Shown: piece by piece, positions 16,547-24,466 of the stretch
Position numbering within the stretch: the first letter of the stretch is position 1
How the letters are laid out: each line of letters begins with the position of its first letter
Origin: Caryophanales bacterium
Lineage (GTDB): Bacteria > Bacillota_I > Bacilli_A > RF39 > UBA660
Assembly (NCBI GenBank): GCA_016288795.1
Contig: JAEELI010000022.1
Location: 1-42,961 of the forward strand
Direction: 5' to 3'
Length of the DNA stretch: 42,961 nucleotides
The notes under the pieces: model-generated
Database searches by the model: none
Told to the model about the DNA's origin: nothing
Seen by the model: the letters and a program-made list of their open reading frames with translations, nothing else
Translations under genes and position numbers: made by a program

Positions 16547-18165
16547 TGAAAAGGGATAAAGTAAAACTTAATGTATTAATGATTATAGTGGTTCTATTAA
16601 TAATAGGACTTCCTTTTACATTGGCTTTTTTTACTGTCCAAACTAACAGTAGTTTTAGTTCATTTTTAATTCAAAGTAGTATAGAAGAATTTCGACCAGA
16701 TATAAAAATTAATATAAACGGAACAGTAAATGAAGCCGCGAATTATACAAGAAATATAAGTTGTTCAACAGGAGCAACTCCATATTGGAATAGAAAATGG
16801 GATAGTTTAGTATTTAGTAATGTAGCAGATGAAGAAGAGGTATGCGGATTAACATATACTCAAGATACAAGTAATCATGATAGTGCATTATTATCAACAG
16901 TGGTTCAAAACAACGCTATTGATGAAAGTTTTATACTTCAGGATTTTACGATTGTTGCTGATGTAACAAATTCTTTAGTAAATCCAACTCAATTTCATTA
17001 TTCTAGTGCCACCGCTACGTCCGGTACTTCATTGTTAGTATGGAGTTTAAATGCAAACAATGAATATGAATCGGATCCAAGTTTAATGACTTATAATGGA
17101 GGTAGATATTATCATATATATGCCGGAGTTCCAGAATCCGGAAACTATCGAATATGTTATACGATATCATCCGGCTCAAGTTCGGTGAATAACGGATTAT
17201 ATATAGCAATAAACGGAACTACCAAATATAGTATTTTATCTTCAACATCTGAGGAAAAATCGGGATGTTATGATTTTTACTCATTAACAACAAGTGACTA
17301 TATTAATATATCTGTAAGAAAATATAATGCGTCAGCAGTAGTTCCAGTGATGAAATTTAGAATAGAGAGAGCCAATAATAATACTGCATATAACCCAGGA
17401 TATAGATATGAAGGTACAAATCCAGATAATTACATATGGTTTAATAATGAAATGTGGAGAATAATAGGATTAGTTCCAACATGCACAAGTGCTAATTGTG
17501 CAACAAGCCAAAACTTAGTAAAAATAATCAGAAATGATTCAATTGGTGGAATAGTTTTTGATGATGTGACTTATGGTGCCGGAACAGGTTTTTGGGGCAA
17601 TAATTCTTTATATACACTGTTAAATAATTATTATTGGGGAAAGCAAGATGGAACATTTACGAATAATTGCTATGCATATTCTAACTCAGCTAGGGGTAAG
17701 TGTGATTATGGAGATATTGGATTACAAAGTAATGATTACTACGGAAGTATGGTGGAAAATGTATATTGGAATATTGGATCAGCCTCGAGCAACCAAAATG
17801 TCCAATATGCATATGCAAGTGAAATACAGACCCAAACAGTTCAGGGGCATATAGGTGTGATGAACGTAAGCGATTATGGATACGCAAGTAGTAATCAAAC
17901 TGTGATTCTACAAAATTATGATTTTACATCAGTAACATTAGCAAATTGGTTATATAAATACAGCTTTGAATGGACAATGACGAATAAAGATAATAAGGAC
18001 CAGGCAGTACAAGCTATTAGTGAATCTGGTTCTATTCTTGTTAATTCATCAAGTAACAACATTAATTTTGGATACCAAGTTCGACCAGTAGTATATCTAT
18101 CTCCAAATGTGTATGTAGTTAGTGGAACAGGGACAGAAGCAGATCCATATATGGTAGCTAAATAG
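16546..18165 (+). CDS. Anchored surface protein A (tandem paralogue 1)
   Basis: An N-terminal hydrophobic segment (about residues 9-29, VLMIIVVLLIIGLPFTLAF) is a signal peptide or anchor, so the rest is outside. Residues 33-135 are specific to this copy. From NPTQFHYS onward it parallels the next gene: a beta-rich middle domain (EYESDPSLMTYNGGRYYH, ISVRKYNASAVVPVMKF), a second domain (YRYEGTNPDNYIWFNNEMWR, YYWGKQDGT, YYGSMVENVYWN), and an end VRPVVYLSPNVYVVSGTGTE. Cysteines often come in close pairs. The C-terminal domain resembles repeat surface proteins common in uncultured gut Firmicutes. The start ATG 16546 is not preceded by a standard ribosome binding site. Function unknown; adhesion or a shell is possible. 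Confidence 0.85.
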   Translation: MKRDKVKLNVLMIIVVLLIIGLPFTLAFFTVQTNSSFSSFLIQSSIEEFRPDIKININGTVNEAANYTRNISCSTGATPYWNRKWDSLVFSNVADEEEVCGLTYTQDTSNHDSALLSTVVQNNAIDESFILQDFTIVADVTNSLVNPTQFHYSSATATSGTSLLVWSLNANNEYESDPSLMTYNGGRYYHIYAGVPESGNYRICYTISSGSSSVNNGLYIAINGTTKYSILSSTSEEKSGCYDFYSLTTSDYINISVRKYNASAVVPVMKFRIERANNNTAYNPGYRYEGTNPDNYIWFNNEMWRIIGLVPTCTSANCATSQNLVKIIRNDSIGGIVFDDVTYGAGTGFWGNNSLYTLLNNYYWGKQDGTFTNNCYAYSNSARGKCDYGDIGLQSNDYYGSMVENVYWNIGSASSNQNVQYAYASEIQTQTVQGHIGVMNVSDYGYASSNQTVILQNYDFTSVTLANWLYKYSFEWTMTNKDNKDQAVQAISESGSILVNSSSNNINFGYQVRPVVYLSPNVYVVSGTGTEADPYMVAK

Positions 18166-18188
18166 TATAAAAAGAAAGGAGGAACTCA

Positions 18189-19814
18189 ATGAAAAAGAAT
18201 TATATATTATTAATTGTAATAGGAATAATATTAACAACATCTTTGTTAATAGTTTTAGTGAGTAAAAATAACCCAAAGAAATTTATGCAAGATGGGGTTA
18301 TGTTTGCAGTTAAAGTAGATGGAGTTCCTCAAGATCACTTTCCAAATGATGGAAATAAATATTATGTAGATATAGAATGTGAAAATGCCCGAGGACAATG
18401 GAAGAGAATGCCTGATTCAAGTGGAAATAACGAAGACTTTAGGATATCAATAGACAACATAACTGGAAAAGTAGAATGTAGTGTTGACTTTCAAACAATT
18501 GATTTAAATAATAATAATGAAGAGTATTTACTTAATAACATAGTAGAAGAAAAAGCAATTAAAGAAGAGTTTAGTATTCCGAATTATTCATCGGTAACAA
18601 ATATAACCACTAGTTTAATAAATCCAACTCAATTTCATTATTCAAACTCGACTGGGATAAGTGGAACGCCATTATCAGTATGGAGTTTAAATGAAGATGA
18701 TGAATATGAATCTGATCCGAGTTTAATGACTTATAATGGAGGCAGATATTATCATTTATACGCCCAAATCCCAGAAGAAGGAAATTATCAAGTGTGTTAT
18801 ACGATTGAACCTGTATCAACTAGTTCTTATAATGGGCTATATATTGCTATAAATAATACTCAAAAAGCGTATTCCTATGCGACTACATCTTTAATTGCGT
18901 CAAGATGTTTTGAATTAGGGCAACTGTCCACAAGTGATTATATTAATATTTCTGCAAGAAAATATAATGCATCAGCAACTGTTCCAGTTATGAAATTTAG
19001 ATTAGAAAAATCAAATGAAAATGTTAATTACGATGCAGGATATAGATATGAAGGAACAAACCCAAATAACTATATATGGTTTAATAATGAGAAATGGAGA
19101 ATAATAGGACTAATTCCAACATGCACATCTTCTGGATGTGCCACATCACAAAATTTAATAAAAATAATAAGAAAAGATTCAATAGGAAGTTTTGCATATG
19201 ATGCAAAAGCGTCAAACTATACTGGAGAATGGGGAAATAATACTCTCTACACATTATTGAATGCATATTATTGGGGAAAACAGGACGGAACAAATACAGC
19301 ATATTGTTATAGGCGGTTAAATACTGTAAAGGGAAAGTGTGACTATACTGTAATCGGATTATCTGAAAGTGATTTCTATGGAAGTATGGTAGAGAATGTT
19401 TACTGGAATACTGGCGCTTCCGTATATAATGCAACAGCAAATCAATCATATGCAAACGAAACACAAAGGCAAACACTCCAGGGAAGAGTGGGTATAATGA
19501 ATGCAAGTGATTACGGATATGGCTACTATAGCACCAATCGTAGTGTTAGTTTAAGCACAATTCAATCACTTTTATTAAATCAAGAGAATTGGTTATACTC
19601 TTCTAGCTATCAATGGACGTGTACTCAATATTCTGCTCCCGAAAGCGTTTTTAATGTATCTTATACTGGCGGAATAGATGGAACTACAAACTCACAGGCT
19701 TCTTTAAGTAATCTAGTTCGTCCCGTAGTTTACCTATCTCCAAATGTATATGTAGTTGGTGGCAACGGAACTGAAGCAACACCTTATCAAATAGCTAAAT
19801 ATACTAGTTCATAA
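18189..19814 (+). CDS. Anchored surface protein B (tandem paralogue 2)
   Basis: 541 residues, almost the length of the preceding gene and plainly homologous from about residue 130 on: SVWSLNEDDEYESDPSLMTY, ARKYNASATVPVMKF, YRYEGTNPNNYIWFNNEKWR, YYWGKQDGT, YGSMVENVYWN and VRPVVYLSPNVYVVGGNGTE. The N-terminal hydrophobic segment (residues 5-24) differs in sequence from copy A, as does the 25-130 region. AAAGGAGG precedes ATG 18189 at good spacing, so it should be translated more strongly than copy A. It lies 23 bases after copy A without its own promoter, hence an operon. A bidirectional terminator follows. Confidence 0.87.
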   Translation: MKKNYILLIVIGIILTTSLLIVLVSKNNPKKFMQDGVMFAVKVDGVPQDHFPNDGNKYYVDIECENARGQWKRMPDSSGNNEDFRISIDNITGKVECSVDFQTIDLNNNNEEYLLNNIVEEKAIKEEFSIPNYSSVTNITTSLINPTQFHYSNSTGISGTPLSVWSLNEDDEYESDPSLMTYNGGRYYHLYAQIPEEGNYQVCYTIEPVSTSSYNGLYIAINNTQKAYSYATTSLIASRCFELGQLSTSDYINISARKYNASATVPVMKFRLEKSNENVNYDAGYRYEGTNPNNYIWFNNEKWRIIGLIPTCTSSGCATSQNLIKIIRKDSIGSFAYDAKASNYTGEWGNNTLYTLLNAYYWGKQDGTNTAYCYRRLNTVKGKCDYTVIGLSESDFYGSMVENVYWNTGASVYNATANQSYANETQRQTLQGRVGIMNASDYGYGYYSTNRSVSLSTIQSLLLNQENWLYSSSYQWTCTQYSAPESVFNVSYTGGIDGTTNSQASLSNLVRPVVYLSPNVYVVGGNGTEATPYQIAKYTSS

Positions 19815-19821
19815 AAAAAAG

Positions 19822-19846
19822 ATAGTTCGTTAAGAACTATTTTTTT
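19822..19846. terminator. Bidirectional intrinsic terminator
   Basis: ATAGTTC (19822-19828), loop GTTAA and GAACTAT (19834-19840) are followed by seven T on the plus strand and preceded by eight A (T on the minus strand). It serves both convergent genes; the minus gene's stop lies inside. Confidence 0.9.
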
Positions 19847-20589
19847 ATATACTTTATATATTCATAATTACTTGATTTTGCTCTATTAGTCATAGTTTCA
19901 TGGACTATATCATGTAAATAATTAATGTTTTCTTTTCTAGTTAAATTATCTTTTATATTAAATGGTCCATCTACAAATATAGTAATCTTAGGTCTTTTTA
20001 AATATTTTCTTTTTTGATATGTAGTTGTAGCTACAAAAACTGGGGCACTATAGTCTACTGGAAAATGAAACGCTGATTTATTAAAAGGTCTTATGAATGT
20101 TGAATATGGCCATAAATGTGCCTCTGGGTAAATAACTATGCATTTATTTTTATTGATATAGTGACTAATGGCATCCTTTAATTCCTTTAATTTAGTTATA
20201 CCATTAGGTATAGGTAATGCTCCTGCTAGAGGCAATATCTTTCCTATGACTGGAATGCCTAAGTTAGCTGGACTACATATAATATATGGATGTTTAGGAA
20301 TAGTTAGTAATACTGGATTAAATACATCCCCAAATTCTAAAGTATGATTACTATATAAATAATAGTTTTTCTCTTTTTTTAATATCTTTTTATTAACTAT
20401 CTTAATTCTTAAATATAATTTTGAATATATAAAAGCTACAATAATAAAGATAAAATGAAAAAAATGAGATAATAATTTATAAAAAATATTATTATGAATA
20501 TATTTATAATTATCTTTTATAACATAATCTTGATTCTTATTCTTAATAATGTCTTCTTCATAAGAAGAATAGTAAATGGTTTTTTTCAT
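19837..20589 (-). CDS. Membrane-bound lysophospholipid acyltransferase-like protein
   Basis: A PlsC-like protein with one membrane segment (residues 40-58, LLSHFFHFIFIIVAFIYS). The motif SNHTLEFGD has H82 and D88, that is H-x5-D instead of the usual H-x4-D. The later YPEAHLWPYSTFIRPFNKSAF block is as expected, with PVDYSAPVFVATTT after it. It may be a subfamily whose catalytic loop is one residue longer; activity is likely but not certain. 250 residues. It is on its own transcription unit, near the other lipid genes but convergent to the surface proteins. Confidence 0.82.
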   Translation of the reverse strand: MKKTIYYSSYEEDIIKNKNQDYVIKDNYKYIHNNIFYKLLSHFFHFIFIIVAFIYSKLYLRIKIVNKKILKKEKNYYLYSNHTLEFGDVFNPVLLTIPKHPYIICSPANLGIPVIGKILPLAGALPIPNGITKLKELKDAISHYINKNKCIVIYPEAHLWPYSTFIRPFNKSAFHFPVDYSAPVFVATTTYQKRKYLKRPKITIFVDGPFNIKDNLTRKENINYLHDIVHETMTNRAKSSNYEYIKYIKK

Positions 20590-20606
20590 TTAACATCACA
20601 ATTAAA

Positions 20607-20615
20607 ATTATAACA
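20607..20615 (-). promoter_or_regulatory. Extended -10 promoter of the second acyltransferase
   Basis: Minus-strand TG-T-TATAAT, about 18 bases before the start codon. No good -35. Confidence 0.6.
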
Positions 20616-20665
20616 TAATTTGCTAAAATGAAAAAAACATTATAAAATATAACTAGGTGGTACAA

Positions 20666-21106
20666 ATGGGTGAAGTTTATAACCAAATAAAAAGATTTAG
20701 ACAAAAATATCCTGGCGGGGTTGCTTGGAGAGTTAAGAAGCATGCAGCAATAGTTGAGGACTATATTAATTTCGATGAAAAAATATTGTACTCTTTTGTT
20801 GCTCAAAAAAATGAAAACTTTAGAGAAATATTTCATACTTTTGCTGTCGTTCTAACAGACAAGAGAATTCTTTTAGGATGTAAAAGACTTCTATGGGGTA
20901 GTTTTTTCTACACTATAACTCCTGATTTGTATAATGATATGCAAGTATATAAGGGCTTGATTTGGGGTAAAATTACAATAGATACAGTTAAGGAGGTTGT
21001 AGTTCTAACCAACTTGCCAAAAAAAGCATTAGATGAAATTGAAACAACAATATCTAATTTTATGATGGAAGCAAAGAAACAATATGCGAAAACTGAAAAA
21101 GAATAA
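20666..21106 (+). CDS. PH-domain-like protein of unknown function (146 aa)
   Basis: Residues 15-135 look like the bacterial PH-like domains: strands ILYSFVAQKN, TFAVVLTDKRILLGC (a strong signature in this group) and WGKITIDTVKEVVV, and a closing helix KALDEIETTISNFM. There is no membrane segment in this copy. ATG 20666 follows TAGGTGG; an upstream GTG at 20657 is inside that site. It overlaps the next gene by 23 bases. The role is unknown; PH-like domains bind lipids or proteins at membranes. Confidence 0.75.
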   Translation: MGEVYNQIKRFRQKYPGGVAWRVKKHAAIVEDYINFDEKILYSFVAQKNENFREIFHTFAVVLTDKRILLGCKRLLWGSFFYTITPDLYNDMQVYKGLIWGKITIDTVKEVVVLTNLPKKALDEIETTISNFMMEAKKQYAKTEKE

Positions 21107-22127
21107 TTTAAAATTATTAATATTTATTACATTTTTAATTATTTCTTTTTTAATTTTTTTATTCATAATTAATAAACCACATGAGTATAAAAAAGATTAT
21201 AAAGTTAATAAATATGGAATAGTTGAAGAATATAAAAATAATTTATATTACTTTTATGTGTCTTACCATAATGTGACTTTTCCATTTATTATTAGAAATA
21301 ACTATATCAATAAGAGATCTTTAATAAGTGATGTTAATATATATAAAAATGGTGAAGAGTATTGTTTAGTTCCAACTAGTTCATATATCATTTTTTATCC
21401 TCTATGCTATGATTCTAAAGAAATAATAGCTTATAATTTATCCTCGGTAGATAATCTATATAATTATGAAAAAACTAAAGATATTAATAAAAAATATGAA
21501 AATATTACTATTCATAATTATTTAGATAAAGATTATCTACTATACAATTATAAAGGCTTTTACTATGTTAATTCTGTTAAAAACAAAAAGATAGATTTAT
21601 TTAAAAAAGATGTTTATAAACTAGAATTGGTTTATCAAAATAATAATCTTTTAATAGTGCCTGATTATAACTCTCAACATTATTTTAACAAATTATTTGT
21701 TATTGATATAAAGAAAGGTTCATATAAAGAATTGGCCTTAGAGACTGGTGTCTCATACAATAGTTATTTTGTAGATGATAATAAAAAATTATATTTAGTA
21801 GATCAAAAAGAGAAGAATAGATTTATTATTAACCTAAGGAAAAACCTAGCAGAATTAACAAACTATGATGCTAGTAAAGATATTAATAATTCTAATGTAT
21901 ATGATTACAAAATAATTAATAATAATTTATATTTACTAGTGGATAAATATAAAATTAAAATATCTAATAAAGATATATCTAATATAGTAAAAATAGATAA
22001 AGATTCAGTATACTATTTAGTTAAAGATAGTTTGTATGTTTATAACAATGTAGTTTCAGAGAAACTACTAATGACAAATTTTGAATGGAATTTTAATAAT
22101 ACAAATGTGATATTCATTTCTGAATAA
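21084..22127 (+). CDS. Membrane-anchored extracellular protein of unknown function (347 aa)
   Basis: A strong single hydrophobic segment (residues 9-29) after a positive N-terminus (MRKLKKNNLK) points to a type II anchor with a large outside domain. That domain is rich in Tyr, Asn and Lys with repeating beta-strand pairs (for example YLVDQKEKNRFIINLRKN), which suggests a beta-propeller-like or sandwich fold. No family recognised. Its start lies inside the end of the PH-like gene, with AAAGAAA as weak ribosome binding site, so coupled translation is likely. The gene ends in a long terminator hairpin. Confidence 0.75.
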   Translation: MRKLKKNNLKLLIFITFLIISFLIFLFIINKPHEYKKDYKVNKYGIVEEYKNNLYYFYVSYHNVTFPFIIRNNYINKRSLISDVNIYKNGEEYCLVPTSSYIIFYPLCYDSKEIIAYNLSSVDNLYNYEKTKDINKKYENITIHNYLDKDYLLYNYKGFYYVNSVKNKKIDLFKKDVYKLELVYQNNNLLIVPDYNSQHYFNKLFVIDIKKGSYKELALETGVSYNSYFVDDNKKLYLVDQKEKNRFIINLRKNLAELTNYDASKDINNSNVYDYKIINNNLYLLVDKYKIKISNKDISNIVKIDKDSVYYLVKDSLYVYNNVVSEKLLMTNFEWNFNNTNVIFISE

Positions 22128-22145
22128 CACATTTGTATTTTTTTC
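22098..22145 (+). terminator. Long intrinsic terminator
   Basis: AATACAAATGTG (22098-22109) pairs with CACATTTGTATT (22128-22139); an inner stem TATTCA/TGAATA holds the stop codon. Six or more T follow. The left arm is coding. Confidence 0.9.
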
Positions 22146-22171
22146 ATACCTTATATTAGAGGTGGAATAAA

Positions 22172-22495
22172 GTGTTAGATAGTTATAATAAAAATGCTGA
22201 TTACTTTAATTATTATGTGGTTTTAAAAGGAGATAGTTTATATAAAATAGCTAAGAGTTATAATATTAATCCTGAGCTGTTAGCAGCGCTTAATGGTCTG
22301 AATTTAGAAGATTACATATATCCAAATCAAGAATTATTGATACCTAAAAGTGGTTATGCATATTACATAACAAGTGAGGGAGATACTTTAGATGAAATAA
22401 TTAAAATATTTAACTCTAATTATGAAAAATTCTTGCAAGAAAACCCAACAATATATTTAATGGCGGGTCAACTTTTAGTAAACAAGAAAAAATAA
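22172..22495 (+). CDS. Double LysM-domain protein without signal peptide
   Basis: Two LysM repeats fill the protein: YYVVLKGDSLYKIAKSYNIN to YPNQELLIP (about residues 13-58) and YYITSEGDTLDEIIKIFN to LMAGQLLV (about 61-104). LysM binds N-acetylglucosamine chains such as peptidoglycan. There is no signal peptide or membrane segment, which is odd for a wall-binding protein; it may leave the cell by another path or bind inside. GTG 22172 is the start, with AGAGGTGG before it. 107 residues. Its neighbours are envelope proteins. Confidence 0.85.
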   Translation: MLDSYNKNADYFNYYVVLKGDSLYKIAKSYNINPELLAALNGLNLEDYIYPNQELLIPKSGYAYYITSEGDTLDEIIKIFNSNYEKFLQENPTIYLMAGQLLVNKKK

Positions 22496-22507
22496 TCTAT
22501 AGCTAAT

Positions 22508-22535
22508 AGACATTTTTTGGGTTTCTTGATATTAT
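22508..22535 (+). promoter_or_regulatory. Possible promoter of the 528-residue membrane protein
   Basis: TAGACA (22508-22513), a 16-base spacer and TATTAT (22530-22535) with TG-A before it. AGGAG (22542-22546) and ATG 22555 follow. Confidence 0.4.
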
Positions 22536-22554
22536 TATACTAGGAGAATAGTAT

Positions 22555-24141
22555 ATGATATTAAAGAAACCCTATGCTTTTTTAATAAAATATTTTAGAA
22601 TCATTAATATTATTTTAGCTGTTTTAGCTGGCTATGTAGCTAGAAGAACATATGGAGTAATAACTTTTTTTAATGACTATGTAGTTAATAATTATACTGG
22701 AAATATTTATAAAGGTTTTTCTACAGAATATATTTCGCCAATATTTTATTTAGCTATAGTAGTTTTACTAGTGGGTATTATTGGTATTACTTTATTATTT
22801 ATATATAAAAAGAAACCTACAAAAGCATATATTGCTAGTATTGGTTATTATATAATTTTAATTATATTTTTAAATATTGTAAGTGGAGCTTTAATTTCTT
22901 TAGAGAAAACTGTTATGACAGCCGAAGCTGCCCGTATCTATAGGGATTTGTCTTTGTTATCAGTCTTGCCTCAAATATACTTTATTCTCTTATTCTTATT
23001 TAGAGGATTAGGCTTTAATATTAAGAAATTTAACTTTGATAAAGATATTAAAGAACTTGAAGTCGCTGAAGGCGACAATGACGAAGTCGAAGTTACTTTT
23101 AAAAATGACGGAGTTAAATTAAGAAGATTAATTAGAAGATTTGGAAGAGAGTTTGTATATTATTTAAAAGAAAATCTACTTATGGCTGCTATTTTTGGAG
23201 CTATCCTTTTATGTGTTGCATTATACTTTGCTTCTAAATCAGCTCCTAAAAATTATGATAAAACATATAAACAAGGAGTCCTATTTAATAATGGAGAAAT
23301 GTCTTATCGCTTTGAAGATTCAATTGTTACTAATCTAGACTATCGAGGAAACAAATTTTCAGATGATGAGTATTACTTAGTGGCTAGGGTTTATATAGAA
23401 AACAACTCAATGGATACTGTGAACTTAGATTCAAGGTTATTCCGTTTAATATATAAAAGAGAAGGCATTTATCCATCCACAGACAAAGCGGCAAACTTTA
23501 GTGATTATGGTGATAGTTGCTTTGACAAGACAGTTTTAAAAGATTCTTCTAGATCATGTTTATTAGTATATAGATTAACTAAAAAGCAAATAAAAAAGAA
23601 TTATAAAATTAAAATTCAAAACGGAACTGCTTATTCTCAAAATGTTCGAGTAGCCAAATACAATTATGTTAATATCACTCCAGCCATAATTGAAAATATT
23701 ATTACTCAAAAGGAAGTTAAAGCAGGAGAAGAATTATCTTTTGAAACAAGTAGTATTGGTAATGTTAAAATAAAACTATCTAATCCATTAGTTACAACTA
23801 AATATGTTTATGATTATGAATTCTGTAATGATAGAAAAGTATGTAATAAATATAAGAATGTAATTAATATAGACTATACTTTAAATAATAAAGTTTTAAT
23901 GATTTTTGATTATGAATTTTCTTCAGAAAGTAAGTGGTCCTTAGAGAAAATATTTGAATTATTCTCTAAATTCAGATATAAGAATGATAATGAATATGAA
24001 TATATTACAGTTAAAAATGTAACTCCAAAGGGATTAAAAAATAAAATTGTTTTAGAAACGAGTAGCAAAATAAAAGATTCTGATGGTTATGATTTGTTAT
24101 TTGTTATCAGAAATAAAGAATATATTATAAATATAAAGTGA
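22555..24141 (+). CDS. Polytopic membrane protein with extracellular domain (528 aa)
   Basis: No family recognised. The N-terminal 225 residues hold about five membrane segments (near 13-30, 60-83, 92-115, 132-150 and 207-226) with an acidic and basic cytoplasmic loop (165-200). The remaining 300 residues, after the last segment, form an outside beta-rich domain with YLVARVYIENNSMDTVNLDS, the style of a DUF4352-like sandwich, and two Cys pairs (CFDKTVLKDSSRSC; CNDRKVCN). The gene stands before the ATPase at 24467 but is separated from it by a terminator and a minus-strand ORF. The role is unknown: a sensor or part of an envelope machine. Confidence 0.8.
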   Translation: MILKKPYAFLIKYFRIINIILAVLAGYVARRTYGVITFFNDYVVNNYTGNIYKGFSTEYISPIFYLAIVVLLVGIIGITLLFIYKKKPTKAYIASIGYYIILIIFLNIVSGALISLEKTVMTAEAARIYRDLSLLSVLPQIYFILLFLFRGLGFNIKKFNFDKDIKELEVAEGDNDEVEVTFKNDGVKLRRLIRRFGREFVYYLKENLLMAAIFGAILLCVALYFASKSAPKNYDKTYKQGVLFNNGEMSYRFEDSIVTNLDYRGNKFSDDEYYLVARVYIENNSMDTVNLDSRLFRLIYKREGIYPSTDKAANFSDYGDSCFDKTVLKDSSRSCLLVYRLTKKQIKKNYKIKIQNGTAYSQNVRVAKYNYVNITPAIIENIITQKEVKAGEELSFETSSIGNVKIKLSNPLVTTKYVYDYEFCNDRKVCNKYKNVINIDYTLNNKVLMIFDYEFSSESKWSLEKIFELFSKFRYKNDNEYEYITVKNVTPKGLKNKIVLETSSKIKDSDGYDLLFVIRNKEYIINIK

Positions 24142-24175
24142 TTTAATTGATATTATCAATTAAATCTTTTATTTT
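24140..24175. terminator. Terminator with 12-base perfect stem
   Basis: GATTTAATTGAT (24140-24151), loop ATT, ATCAATTAAATC (24155-24166), then TTTTATTTT. It ends the plus-strand gene, and its stem also encodes the C-terminus of the minus-strand ORF. Confidence 0.9.
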
Positions 24176-24349
24176 GCCATTCTTAACTAAATATTTATAA
24201 TACAGTTTTATATATTTATAATAGGCCGATTTCCTTTTGTTAAGATAATTCAATTTTATTATTTTAGTTATTCTAGATAGCCTATTATATTTTATTTCTA
24301 ATGGCTTAATTACTTTAGTATAATAATCATATTCATTCATAATATTCAC
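24143..24349 (-). CDS. Small basic protein, possibly from a leaderless message (68 aa or 65 aa)
   Basis: The Lys- and Tyr-rich protein (MNIMNEYDYYTKVIKPLEIK start, then LNYLNKRKSAYYKYIKLYY) is not recognised. No ribosome binding site precedes the GTG at 24349 or the in-frame ATG at 24340. A minus-strand extended -10 (24356-24364) puts the predicted transcription start right at GTG 24349, so a leaderless start is plausible. The whole start region lies in a 22-base palindrome. The gene could also be chance: it is in low-complexity A/T sequence between two convergent features. I keep it as a weak candidate. Confidence 0.4.
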   Translation of the reverse strand: MNIMNEYDYYTKVIKPLEIKYNRLSRITKIIKLNYLNKRKSAYYKYIKLYYKYLVKNGKIKDLIDNIN

Positions 24350-24360
24350 GTGAATATTAT
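24339..24360. repeat. 22-base perfect palindrome with CACGTG core
   Basis: Every base from 24339 to 24360 pairs symmetrically around CACGTG (24347-24352). It overlaps the -10 and start of the small minus-strand ORF and stands about 75 bases upstream of the ATPase promoter, so it is a candidate operator or a cruciform site. No U-tract follows, so it is not a terminator. Confidence 0.7.
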
Positions 24361-24364
24361 ATCA
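24356..24364 (-). promoter_or_regulatory. Minus-strand extended -10 in the palindrome
   Basis: Reads TG-A-TATAAT on the minus strand; its right half is in the palindrome, so a protein bound to the palindrome would block it. Confidence 0.5.
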
Positions 24365-24411
24365 CAAAGAGGACATGCTAGTTACCTAAGAAATGATTTT
24401 TTAATTTTGTG

Positions 24412-24440
24412 TTTAAAAATGCATTTCTTTATGTTATACT
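24412..24440 (+). promoter_or_regulatory. Promoter of the HerA-like ATPase
   Basis: TTTAAA (24412-24417), a 17-base spacer and TATACT (24435-24440) with TG-T. Leader about 20 bases. Confidence 0.6.
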
Positions 24441-24466
24441 TAAATATATAAAGTAGGGTGATTCTA

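Noticed and set aside
17648-17854. Reading frame inside surface gene A in another frame
   Set aside because: It is a shadow of the strong coding frame; no own start signals.
19081-19506. Long minus-strand frame opposite surface gene B
   Set aside because: Composition (Leu/His/Tyr-rich) mirrors the plus-strand codons; paralogue A has no matching frame.
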